Source: a virus. From it: a stretch of DNA of 64,000 bases. The position numbers and the translations under genes were made by a program. The DNA lies in the IMG/VR virus record IMGVR_UViG_3300020442_000008, positions 1 to 64,000 of that record. The stretch is one strand, 5' to 3'. The notes below the pieces were generated by a model, which saw only the letters and a program-made list of their open reading frames with translations, did no database searches and was not told the DNA's origin. How positions within the stretch are numbered: position 1 is the stretch's first letter; every line of letters starts with the position of its first letter. Of this stretch, positions 52,422 through 59,201 are shown one piece after another.

Positions 52422-52560
52422 TATAGAAGTTCCGATTACGGAACAAGAATTGGAAGAGATGATGATGGAAGATAAATCTTTTTCTTGGGTTTTTAATACG
52501 AGCGAAGATGATTCCGTTTCAATTAATGTAAATATTTTTAAAGAAGAATATGACGGCTGA
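52408..52560 (+). CDS. Small hypothetical protein
   Basis: 50 residues, acidic, beta/alpha, with SWVFNTSEDDSVSINVNIF. Overlaps both neighbours by 11-14 bases. Unknown. Confidence 0.5.
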   Translation: MSIYNIEVPITEQELEEMMMEDKSFSWVFNTSEDDSVSINVNIFKEEYDG

Positions 52561-52837
52561 AATAATAGGTGACGATTATCCAACTTATGAAGATTTTGTC
52601 AACATGAGACAACCTAAAATATACACTCGCTTTAAACTAGAAGAATGTATTACCGCTCTTTATCAAATATCAGAAGATATTGAAGCCATGATGCACAAAG
52701 AATTTGATACAGAAGAAGGATTAACAGAAGATGGCAAAATGAATATTTTAATAGGCATGATGGAGTTGCATAAAGTTAGATGCGATGCAACTAAAGAATG
52801 TATGGAAGGTTTAATTAAACAAGGAGACTTAAAATGA
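52550..52837 (+). CDS. Small helical hypothetical protein
   Basis: 95 residues, two long helices with KLEECITALYQISEDIEAMMH. ATGA overlap with the next gene. Confidence 0.55.
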   Translation: MTAEIIGDDYPTYEDFVNMRQPKIYTRFKLEECITALYQISEDIEAMMHKEFDTEEGLTEDGKMNILIGMMELHKVRCDATKECMEGLIKQGDLK

Positions 52838-53040
52838 ATATAGTAAAAGCATTAGAATTAGTTATAGAAGAGGCTGAATTTTCTCTTGCATCAAAAAAAG
52901 AAGTATCTATTGCTAAAAATAGTGCTTTAGTTTTATGTAAAGAATTTTTAGAATTTACAAAAGCAACGGAAGAGGGTTTGTCTACTAAGAAACCCGACTT
53001 TACTCCCGATCCACCTAAACAAAAAATACATGAATCTTGA
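52834..53040 (+). CDS. Small helical hypothetical protein
   Basis: 68 residues, helix with ALELVIEEAEFSLASKKE; similar in style to the following gene (EEAFSIVLNEAEISA), so the two may be diverged duplicates. Overlaps it by 11 bases. Confidence 0.55.
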   Translation: MNIVKALELVIEEAEFSLASKKEVSIAKNSALVLCKEFLEFTKATEEGLSTKKPDFTPDPPKQKIHES

Positions 53041-53212
53041 AGAAGCATTTTCAATAGTTTTAAATGAGGCAGAAATATCTGCTTTAGGAGAGCGTTCGGA
53101 TTATCATTTTGCAGTCATTAAAGCAACTGAAGTTTTGCGTTCCTTTTACGAAGATCATGGGCATCATTTTAAAAATTATGAGAAAGAAGAACACGAAAAT
53201 GTTACCAACTAA
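53030..53212 (+). CDS. Small helical hypothetical protein
   Basis: 60 residues with NLEEAFSIVLNEAEISALGE, alike in arrangement to its upstream neighbour. Overlaps both neighbours. Unknown function. Confidence 0.55.
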   Translation: MNLEEAFSIVLNEAEISALGERSDYHFAVIKATEVLRSFYEDHGHHFKNYEKEEHENVTN

Positions 53213-53498
53213 AAGATATTTGCATGATTGTTGGGAAACAGGTTTCCCTTTAAAACCTAAAAATTTAAGAACCTTTTACCCAAATAAATTCATCAGAAAA
53301 AGATATTCTTATGCTTTTTGGAAAGATATTATTAATGATTTAAATATATTGCCATATAAAAAGAGAATTGAAGTGGCGAGTAATTTATTTAAAAGATTAG
53401 ATCATCGAAATAAATTTCATAGTGAAAAGCAAGCAAGCTTTGAATTAGAATCAATGGCTTTCTGTTTACTAGAATCAGAGGGATTAATAAAAGAATGA
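53199..53498 (+). CDS. Small hypothetical protein
   Basis: 99 residues from the ATG at 53199; a longer reading would overlap the preceding gene fully. LPTKRYLHDCWETGF and SYAFWKDIINDLN are the only notable segments. ATGA overlap with the next gene. Confidence 0.55.
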   Translation: MLPTKRYLHDCWETGFPLKPKNLRTFYPNKFIRKRYSYAFWKDIINDLNILPYKKRIEVASNLFKRLDHRNKFHSEKQASFELESMAFCLLESEGLIKE

Positions 53499-53728
53499 GC
53501 GACTACTCAACAATAGAAGGTTGCATAAGACAATCTTGTGACATAAAAATAAAAACCAAATTAATAAATAAAATGGACTTAAATAAAATAATAATTAATG
53601 TTCTTGAGAAATATCAAGACTCTCAACCCAATATGGCAAGCGAATCTTTTAGAAAGATATTAGCAAAAGAGATAGAGGTAGAGGTAGACAAATACTGCCT
53701 TATGCTAATGAATTCATTAAATGGTTGA
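53495..53728 (+). CDS. Small hypothetical protein
   Basis: 77 residues, charged and helical. Ends where the next promoter begins. No family recognised. Confidence 0.55.
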   Translation: MSDYSTIEGCIRQSCDIKIKTKLINKMDLNKIIINVLEKYQDSQPNMASESFRKILAKEIEVEVDKYCLMLMNSLNG

Positions 53729-53752
53729 CAACTGAATAAAATACTATATTAT
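53725..53752 (+). promoter_or_regulatory. Promoter, leaderless spacing
   Basis: TTGACA, 16 nt, TATTAT, 7 nt before the ATG at 53760. The -35 box overlaps the upstream stop. Confidence 0.7.
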
Positions 53753-53759
53753 TAATTAT

Positions 53760-53897
53760 ATGAAACAAATAAATGTAAATAAATATATTATTGGAAAGAA
53801 AAAGCTAGGCAAAGGAAAGGTCGGACACAAAGGTGGAGTCGGTAGTCCAACAGGTGCTTTTGGCAATGGAAGCAAATATAACAAGCGAAAGAAATGA
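53760..53897 (+). CDS. Tiny very basic Gly-rich protein
   Basis: 45 residues, Lys/Gly-rich (KKKLGKGKVGHKGGVGSPTG), like histone-tail or nucleic-acid-packing peptides. ATGA overlap with the next gene. Confidence 0.55.
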   Translation: MKQINVNKYIIGKKKLGKGKVGHKGGVGSPTGAFGNGSKYNKRKK

Positions 53898-54025
53898 ACC
53901 AACAAACTTTAAAAAATATAATTAGGTTTCTGCATGAGACAGAATATGATGATGAAAGAGACAGAGAACAACATATTAAAGTTGTAGAAAATATTTTAAA
54001 GAGTGAATCATGCAAGAAGAAATAA
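53894..54025 (+). CDS. Tiny charged hypothetical protein
   Basis: 43 residues, one acidic/basic helix. Overlaps both neighbours. Unknown function. Confidence 0.5.
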   Translation: MNQQTLKNIIRFLHETEYDDERDREQHIKVVENILKSESCKKK

Positions 54026-54177
54026 AAGATCATTGGAAACATATCAAAGATATTGAAGCGGAGCTTGAATTTCTTTATGTCAGAGAACCCGATGAAGTTG
54101 AATATATTAATCAGTTAAAAAATAAGCTTGACAATTTATACGAGATAATAGATAATTATAACCATGAAACTAACTAA
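54010..54177 (+). CDS. Small acidic coiled-coil protein
   Basis: 55 residues, HIKDIEAELEFLYVREP and QLKNKLDNLYEIIDN heptads. Overlaps both neighbours by 14-16 bases. Confidence 0.5.
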   Translation: MQEEIKDHWKHIKDIEAELEFLYVREPDEVEYINQLKNKLDNLYEIIDNYNHETN

Positions 54178-54373
54178 ATATCAAAAAGCTAGATTGCTTG
54201 AATATAATTGGGATATTATTACCAATCAAATAGATGGAGAAGAACAGAATTGCTCATGGGTCAGTATTGCACCCGAAGATGGTTCTATATATGGAGAAGT
54301 CGTGAAACATTTTAAGTTATCGGGGGATGGCGAAGATGTTAAATTATTGGTAGTAGCAACTGCTGAAGACTAA
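54164..54373 (+). CDS. Small hypothetical protein
   Basis: 69 residues, acidic, mixed strand/helix (GSIYGEVVKHFKLSGDGED). Its last base begins the next ATG. Confidence 0.55.
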   Translation: MKLTKYQKARLLEYNWDIITNQIDGEEQNCSWVSIAPEDGSIYGEVVKHFKLSGDGEDVKLLVVATAED

Positions 54374-54489
54374 TGAGCGAAATAAGAGAATTATGGGATT
54401 TGTCATGGACAGATGGATTGATTTTAACTTTGATGTTAATGGCACTATATACATATAAAGTATGGATAGATAACAAATTTAAAAAATGA
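54373..54489 (+). CDS. Tiny membrane protein (38 residues)
   Basis: One span, GLILTLMLMALYTYKVW, with a basic end. Overlaps neighbours by ATGA-type junctions. Confidence 0.5.
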   Translation: MSEIRELWDLSWTDGLILTLMLMALYTYKVWIDNKFKK

Positions 54490-54686
54490 ATTTTATCAAA
54501 AGATTATTGCGTATATATAATTTAAAAAAGTTTTGTTCTTTTAAAATAAGTTCAGAACCAAAATTATCTGCACAACAAATAGATGAATTGATTGAAATAA
54601 ATAAAGAAGCATTAACAAATATAGGAGACGATATGGATTACGATGGGATGGGAAATCATGGTCGCTTTCCACCCGAAAGAAAATGA
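54486..54686 (+). CDS. Small hypothetical protein
   Basis: 66 residues, basic start then acidic; ends GMGNHGRFPPERK, a short motif common in tiny phage proteins. ATGA overlap with the lipoprotein gene. Confidence 0.55.
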   Translation: MNFIKRLLRIYNLKKFCSFKISSEPKLSAQQIDELIEINKEALTNIGDDMDYDGMGNHGRFPPERK

Positions 54687-54997
54687 AGAATTTAATTATT
54701 ATATTTTTATGTTTGACAACTTTCAGTTGTTCAAATAGACTTAAACCCGAAGATACCAAGTTGTCAAGGTCATTAGAAATGCAACAAGAAATCAATGATT
54801 TACTAGAGCAAGATGCACAAAATAAAGCATTAGAGAAAGAGTATTTAGAAGAGATAAGAATTGCGGAAGAAAATAATGACCAAGAAGCATTTAAATTTTA
54901 TTTATCAGAATATGTTAAAGTAGAAAGATTAAAACTGCCCGAATGGATAAAGAAAGAACCAAATTATGTTAAGGGTGGATTAAATATAAAATATTAA
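54683..54997 (+). CDS. Lipoprotein with acidic helix
   Basis: 104 residues. MKNLIIIFLCLTTFSC has a lipobox-type cleavage with Cys16. Mature part is a Glu/Gln-rich helix, then VKVERLKLPEWIKKEP. Its build matches the lipoprotein at 40841, so they may be related. Probably outer-membrane attached. Confidence 0.65.
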   Translation: MKNLIIIFLCLTTFSCSNRLKPEDTKLSRSLEMQQEINDLLEQDAQNKALEKEYLEEIRIAEENNDQEAFKFYLSEYVKVERLKLPEWIKKEPNYVKGGLNIKY

Positions 54998-54998
54998 A

Positions 54999-55175
54999 AT
55001 GAATATAGATAAAACTCCAATCAGTAAATATATATTAATAGATACAATGGCTAAACCTTCGTATGCTTACCTTGGTTACGCTTATTTAACGCAAAATGAA
55101 AAAAGCATAAAAAATCGTGCGTTTAAAATGAATCGAGCAAATAAGAAATATATATTACAAGAAGATTGGAAATGA
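54999..55175 (+). CDS. Small basic hypothetical protein
   Basis: 58 residues. KPSYAYLGYAYLTQNEKS is the main feature. Overlaps the next gene by ATGA. Confidence 0.5.
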   Translation: MNIDKTPISKYILIDTMAKPSYAYLGYAYLTQNEKSIKNRAFKMNRANKKYILQEDWK

Positions 55176-55432
55176 AAATACAATTAGGAATAAGAGGTAG
55201 TGAGGATGCAATTAATCATATTTTAATTAAAATAGATGATCTTGTATTAATGAATAAAGATAATTTATTTCTTTCGGGCGAAGAGAGTAGAATTCAAATA
55301 GGAAAAGGCATTGAAGCTTTACTTGATTCTTTATCTAAAGATCACGAAATATGTGTTAGTGAAAAAGCATCTGACTTAATAGAGCAAGAATTAAATATGA
55401 AGAAAGGTACATTAAATAAATGGAAAAATTAA
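55172..55432 (+). CDS. Small hypothetical protein
   Basis: 86 residues from 55172 (a longer start at 55166 exists). Alpha/beta with SLSKDHEICVSEKASDLIEQEL. Unknown function. Confidence 0.55.
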   Translation: MKIQLGIRGSEDAINHILIKIDDLVLMNKDNLFLSGEESRIQIGKGIEALLDSLSKDHEICVSEKASDLIEQELNMKKGTLNKWKN

Positions 55433-55500
55433 TTATAGTATTTTTAGTAGGGGCAGTAATCTCTTTTGGCTTTACATTATATCTTTTATTTAAAAGTTAA
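55420..55500 (+). CDS. Tiny membrane protein (26 residues)
   Basis: One hydrophobic span (IVFLVGAVISFGFTLYLL). Overlaps the preceding gene by 13 bases. Confidence 0.45.
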   Translation: MEKLIIVFLVGAVISFGFTLYLLFKS

Positions 55501-55502
55501 TT

Positions 55503-55667
55503 ATGAAAAGAGTAGAAGAAGTAAATAGAGAAAAAGTTTTATCTCAAATAATAGATCATTGCAAGGAACTTCTGAAAGATGGAGAATTTCTGTCTAAAAA
55601 CGATTGGCAGACAGATACGCTCTTACTTCATTCAGAGAAATTTCTCAAGCAAGAAAAAAAAGCTTGA
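55503..55667 (+). CDS. Small charged helical protein
   Basis: 54 residues, Glu/Lys-rich helices. Its stop TGA overlaps the -35 box of the next promoter. Confidence 0.5.
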   Translation: MKRVEEVNREKVLSQIIDHCKELLKDGEFLSKNDWQTDTLLLHSEKFLKQEKKA

Positions 55668-55692
55668 CACTATCGCTTGCCTAGTCTAGTAT
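55664..55692 (+). promoter_or_regulatory. Promoter, leaderless spacing
   Basis: TTGACA, 17 nt, TAGTAT, 7 nt before the ATG at 55700. Confidence 0.7.
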
Positions 55693-55699
55693 TATTACT

Positions 55700-55933
55700 A
55701 TGAACACGGCACAAGCTTTCTTAAATAGTATTAACGAGTCAATCGCTCAAGGCGAGAAGATTGCAAACTCAATTCCTCGCAAGGGTCTTAACATTTACCT
55801 AGACAAATCAACTATGGTTATGCAACAATTCCACGATCCTAGTGCTTTTGACAAGGCAAAGCAAGCAACTGCTCGTAAAGGTCAATCAAGTATTCTTAGG
55901 ATGCAAATGGATGGAAATGGCAGATTGCAATAA
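55700..55933 (+). CDS. Small hypothetical protein
   Basis: 77 residues, basic, Gln-rich (QQFHDPSAFDKAKQATARKGQ). No family recognised. A separate promoter follows before the ligase gene. Confidence 0.55.
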   Translation: MNTAQAFLNSINESIAQGEKIANSIPRKGLNIYLDKSTMVMQQFHDPSAFDKAKQATARKGQSSILRMQMDGNGRLQ

Positions 55934-55938
55934 AAAGC

Positions 55939-55967
55939 TTGACATCATCAAAAAACTCTGACAGACT
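55939..55967 (+). promoter_or_regulatory. Promoter, leaderless spacing (weak -10)
   Basis: TTGACA, 17 nt, CAGACT, 6 nt before the ATG at 55974. The distance fits the series exactly, but the -10 matches poorly. Confidence 0.5.
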
Positions 55968-55973
55968 ACAATC

Positions 55974-57161
55974 ATGCAAACACTAGAAAAACTTTACAAA
56001 ATAGACTCTAAGGGTCGCCTTAGAGAATGGACAATGCACATTAATCGTGATACATTTTTTGCGGTTAAAGGTTTGGTCGGCATGAAGCTGACAGAAGACA
56101 AACCTACATTTTGTACTGCTAAAAATATAGGCAGAAGTAATGAGACTACTGATGAAGAGCAGACAATCCTAGAAGCAAAAGCTAAGTGGGAAAAGAAACT
56201 CAAAGAGGGTTACGCAAAGACTCCCGAAGAGGCAGAGACGAGATCGTATTTTGATCCTATGCTTGCACAATCTTATGATGATCGCAAGTCAGAAGTCGAA
56301 GAGGCATACAAACAAGGTGTAGTTTATTGTCAACCAAAACTAGATGGTATTCGTTGCATTGTGCGTAAAGAAGGTAATGATGTTGTTGCTAGAACTCGCA
56401 ATGGTAGACTCATTGATGCAATCCCTCATATCACCAAGGAATTAAGTCCTTATTTTAAAAATAATGACAAACTCGTTCTTGATGGAGAATTATATAATCA
56501 CGATTTAAAACATGATTTTAATAAAATAGTTTCATTAGTAAGAAAGCAAAAACCTAGTAAAACTAAATCAGATACAGATAAATCTTTTCAAAAGAAATTA
56601 GATAAGTTCGATAAAGCACTAAAAGAATCTAAATCTCTTGTACAATATTGGATATATGATATACCCAAGAGTGACTCGTTTAAATGTAGAAATCTTTTTT
56701 CGGAGCGTTTCTTTGCTGAAGATATATTTGAAAGTGATTCTATTAAATTCGTTAAGACTCAAGTTGCATTTGATAATGATGATCTTGATGATATATATAA
56801 ACGATATGTCGGTAGTGGATACGAAGGTCAAATGATCCGCATTAATTCGGGTTATGAGCAAGGCAAGCGTAGTGCAAAACTATTAAAGCGTAAAGATTTT
56901 ATGGATGCAGAGTATCTTGTGACAGATATTGAAGAGGGTAATGGCAATCGTAGTGGTACTGCGAAACATCTTGTTTGTTATTGTCCTAAAATGGATACGC
57001 ATTTCAATTCAAATATTAAAGGTAATTTTGATTATCTAGCAGAAATCCTAGAGAATCGTGAATACTATATTGGTAAATATGCAACGATTAAGTTTTTTGA
57101 GCTTACTCCCGATGGTATTCCTAGATTTCCTTACGCACTTTCTTTCAGAGATTACGAGTAA
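55974..57161 (+). CDS. ATP-dependent DNA ligase with N-terminal WGR-like domain
   Basis: 395 residues. K122-L-D-G-I-R is the adenylation motif; VLDGELYNH is motif III, YEGQMIRI motif IV and SAKLLKRKDFMDAEYLV motif V, then an OB-fold. The first ~75 residues (LYKIDSKGRLREWTMHI, FCTAKNIGRSNETTDEEQ) resemble a WGR domain, which binds nicked DNA ends in PARP-like proteins. Seals nicks at the expense of ATP. Near the glycosylase-like gene and UVDE, so it could finish excision repair as well as Okazaki joining. Confidence 0.9.
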   Translation: MQTLEKLYKIDSKGRLREWTMHINRDTFFAVKGLVGMKLTEDKPTFCTAKNIGRSNETTDEEQTILEAKAKWEKKLKEGYAKTPEEAETRSYFDPMLAQSYDDRKSEVEEAYKQGVVYCQPKLDGIRCIVRKEGNDVVARTRNGRLIDAIPHITKELSPYFKNNDKLVLDGELYNHDLKHDFNKIVSLVRKQKPSKTKSDTDKSFQKKLDKFDKALKESKSLVQYWIYDIPKSDSFKCRNLFSERFFAEDIFESDSIKFVKTQVAFDNDDLDDIYKRYVGSGYEGQMIRINSGYEQGKRSAKLLKRKDFMDAEYLVTDIEEGNGNRSGTAKHLVCYCPKMDTHFNSNIKGNFDYLAEILENREYYIGKYATIKFFELTPDGIPRFPYALSFRDYE

Positions 57162-57176
57162 ATTCGTTCTTAACTA

Positions 57177-57200
57177 GCTTATAATGAGAGGGTTATAAGC
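57177..57200 (+). terminator. Hairpin after the ligase gene (possible terminator)
   Basis: GCTTATAA, TGAGAGGG loop, TTATAAGC, an 8-bp perfect inverted repeat, followed by ATTTTC. The T run is short, so termination may be weak. Stands between the ligase stop and the next promoter. Confidence 0.5.
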
Positions 57201-57216
57201 ATTTTCACAAAAAAGC

Positions 57217-57247
57217 TTGACAAGCAAGCAGTTTTCCTCAATACTTA
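57217..57247 (+). promoter_or_regulatory. Promoter (spacer uncertain)
   Basis: TTGACA with TACTTA 19 nt downstream, or AATACT at 17 nt, before the ATG at 57255. Confidence 0.5.
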
Positions 57248-57254
57248 TTCTATC

Positions 57255-58025
57255 ATGCAAATCACACTTACAGAAAAATCAACTCAATTTGAATTAACGA
57301 ATAGTTTCGATCAACTATTATTTCCATTTAAGCATACGCTTGAGCAAGCGAAGGCAGTTCAGAAAACGAATCAACTGAAAGAAGTTGATCGCTTTTTTAA
57401 CAACCTTACACTTCGTCTTGTTAAAGAAGGTGAAGATTATTGGGAATCATTAATTCCCAAGAACGATGCAGAAATGTTTGGTCGTTGGGTATTCGCTATT
57501 ATGAGCGTTCACACTACTTGGGAAAGTAATGTGCGTGGATACGAAATCGCAATGAGCGATTTATCATGGACAATTTCCAAAGATGCGTTGCGTGACATGA
57601 TTGTCAAAGCAAAGGTTGGTCTTTATGAGCGTAGAGAAAGAGGTTTGTGGGACTTGGCAACCAAGTTCAGAGAAAACCCCGATCAGTTCAAGAAGCAAGA
57701 TGACGAGACATGGCAAGAATGTCGCAATCGCTTGATTGGTACGATCTATGGACTTGGCAATGCAAAGACAACTTATGCTCTGTCTTTGAGTTATCCAACA
57801 GAGTCGCAACTTTGTTGCTTGGATGTTCACTTGTTACGCTTCATGGGGCATGATCTCAAGAAGGGTCACGCTAGTTCACTAGAAGCATATCAAGAAATGG
57901 AAAACGAGTGGCTTGCTCGTTGCGACAAGTATGGAGTGTCTCCAAATGTTGCTAGAGAAATTTATTGGAACAAAGTTCAAGGCAGAAGGAACTCACGCTA
58001 TTGGAGTTACTGCCTCGAAAAATAA
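57255..58025 (+). CDS. HhH-GPD-like DNA glycosylase-type protein
   Basis: 256 residues, helical throughout. IYGLGNAKTTYALSLSYP (about 164-181) is a helix-hairpin-helix with a G-x-G-x-x-K, and LCCLDVHLLRFMG puts Asp190 where the catalytic Asp of HhH-GPD glycosylases sits (normally V-D-T-H-V). The iron-sulfur Cys loop of endonuclease III is absent. If active it would remove a damaged or foreign base. It sits after the ligase gene, which fits base-excision repair. Could be a non-enzymatic DNA-binding relative. Confidence 0.55.
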   Translation: MQITLTEKSTQFELTNSFDQLLFPFKHTLEQAKAVQKTNQLKEVDRFFNNLTLRLVKEGEDYWESLIPKNDAEMFGRWVFAIMSVHTTWESNVRGYEIAMSDLSWTISKDALRDMIVKAKVGLYERRERGLWDLATKFRENPDQFKKQDDETWQECRNRLIGTIYGLGNAKTTYALSLSYPTESQLCCLDVHLLRFMGHDLKKGHASSLEAYQEMENEWLARCDKYGVSPNVAREIYWNKVQGRRNSRYWSYCLEK

Positions 58026-58030
58026 TTTTC

Positions 58031-58060
58031 TTGACATTCAACATTAATCAGTCATACTTA
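58031..58060 (+). promoter_or_regulatory. Promoter, leaderless spacing
   Basis: TTGACA, 18 nt, TACTTA, 5 nt before the ATG at 58066; the -35 to ATG distance is 35. Confidence 0.6.
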
Positions 58061-58065
58061 ACATT

Positions 58066-58644
58066 ATGAATTATTGGAATACAAAGCAAATACATTGGCA
58101 TGACTTCACTTCTGAAGATATTTTTATTAAAAGAAATAGAGTTAGTAGTCAATTTGAAGATGAAATTCAAACTGCATCATATAAAACCAAAAGTGGTTTC
58201 GTAAGTTTCCTAACAGATGGAAATGGTCGTAACCAATATGGTAGGATGGTTAAAAGAGCAGTTGGAGTTTGTGTTCGATTACATGGATTAAAGGATAATT
58301 ATCCTTGTGCAGAGATTGACTTCGTAAAATATAATATCAACAAGAAATATTCTAATGGAGCAAACAAGTGGACTTCGCCTAATGCTATTGCATATATAAC
58401 AAGCAATCATCAGCATGGACAATACAAGCGTGATCCGATTAGTGGTGATTGGGTTATGGACTATGATCCGCTTGTCGCTAGGGATGACGAAGGTTATCAA
58501 GTTCACTTTTCGGCAAATCAATCTCAATATGGTGGAGATCGTAGAGAGTGCCAAGAAATGCTAGATATATCTTGGGCAGTCGTAGACTTTCTTGTAGAGA
58601 AAGTTTTACCATCTAAAAGAAATGCCTTGACAATGGTTGCGTAA
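58066..58644 (+). CDS. Hypothetical protein
   Basis: 192 residues, soluble, alpha/beta. FVSFLTDGNGRNQYGRMVKR and ANQSQYGGDRRECQEMLDISW are distinctive but unknown to me. Own promoter before and after, so it is a single-gene unit. Confidence 0.6.
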   Translation: MNYWNTKQIHWHDFTSEDIFIKRNRVSSQFEDEIQTASYKTKSGFVSFLTDGNGRNQYGRMVKRAVGVCVRLHGLKDNYPCAEIDFVKYNINKKYSNGANKWTSPNAIAYITSNHQHGQYKRDPISGDWVMDYDPLVARDDEGYQVHFSANQSQYGGDRRECQEMLDISWAVVDFLVEKVLPSKRNALTMVA

Positions 58645-58655
58645 TCTGATTGAAT
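58627..58655 (+). promoter_or_regulatory. Promoter, leaderless spacing
   Basis: TTGACA, 17 nt, TTGAAT, 6 nt before the ATG at 58662. Confidence 0.55.
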
Positions 58656-58661
58656 ACTATT

Positions 58662-58961
58662 ATGACACAAAAAGAGGAAAGACAAATTGCAGAAATTCGC
58701 CAAGCTCACTTGGATAGAATTCAAGAACTAAAAGAAATGATAGCAGAAATGCACCCCGAAGCACTCTTTGCAGATGGTTTTGATCGCTCGATCATGGGTT
58801 ACGATAAAGATGGCAGAGTAATCTACTCTGTTGACTCTATTGTCGAGACTCTTGTAGAGCGTGATGGAATGGATTGGGAAGAAGCTTCAGAACATTTCAG
58901 CTTTAACATAGAAGGTGCTTATGTTGGGGAATACACTCCAATCTATATGTACGAAAATTAG
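58662..58961 (+). CDS. Small acidic hypothetical protein
   Basis: 99 residues from 58662; a TTG at 58650 is inside the promoter. KGDQRQ-poor, Glu/Asp-rich, ending GEYTPIYMYEN. Unknown function. Confidence 0.55.
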   Translation: MTQKEERQIAEIRQAHLDRIQELKEMIAEMHPEALFADGFDRSIMGYDKDGRVIYSVDSIVETLVERDGMDWEEASEHFSFNIEGAYVGEYTPIYMYEN

Positions 58962-58979
58962 TGTAAATATATTAACAAA

Positions 58980-59138
58980 ATGAACAAGCTAAAAGAACTT
59001 ATTAATTTAAAAATAGAAGAGATAGAGAACCTTGAAATTGACACTCAAGAAAACGAAGAAAGATACATCCATGAGATTAACTGCTTAGTATATACTAAGT
59101 ATTTACTCTTCGGTGACGAAAATCTTCTCGTTGACTAA
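58980..59138 (+). CDS. Small acidic coiled-coil protein
   Basis: 52 residues, one Glu/Asn/Ile-rich heptad helix (KLKELINLKIEEIENLEI) then a short strand. 18 bases after the previous stop. Unknown. Confidence 0.55.
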   Translation: MNKLKELINLKIEEIENLEIDTQENEERYIHEINCLVYTKYLLFGDENLLVD

Positions 59139-59146
59139 AAAAAGTG

Positions 59147-59180
59147 TTGACATTCAACCAAAATCTGTCAAACTCATTAT
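59147..59180 (+). promoter_or_regulatory. Possible promoter upstream of rIIA
   Basis: TTGACA starts 55 nt before the rIIA ATG. No good -10 is seen at 17 nt; a CATTAT at 22 nt is the nearest candidate. Weak. Confidence 0.35.
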
Positions 59181-59201
59181 ATAACACTTAGAAAAACTAT
59201 T

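Noticed and set aside
57309-58554. Minus-strand frames in the glycosylase-like region
   Set aside because: Hydrophobic and Cys-rich complement of a real gene; no promoter or start context.
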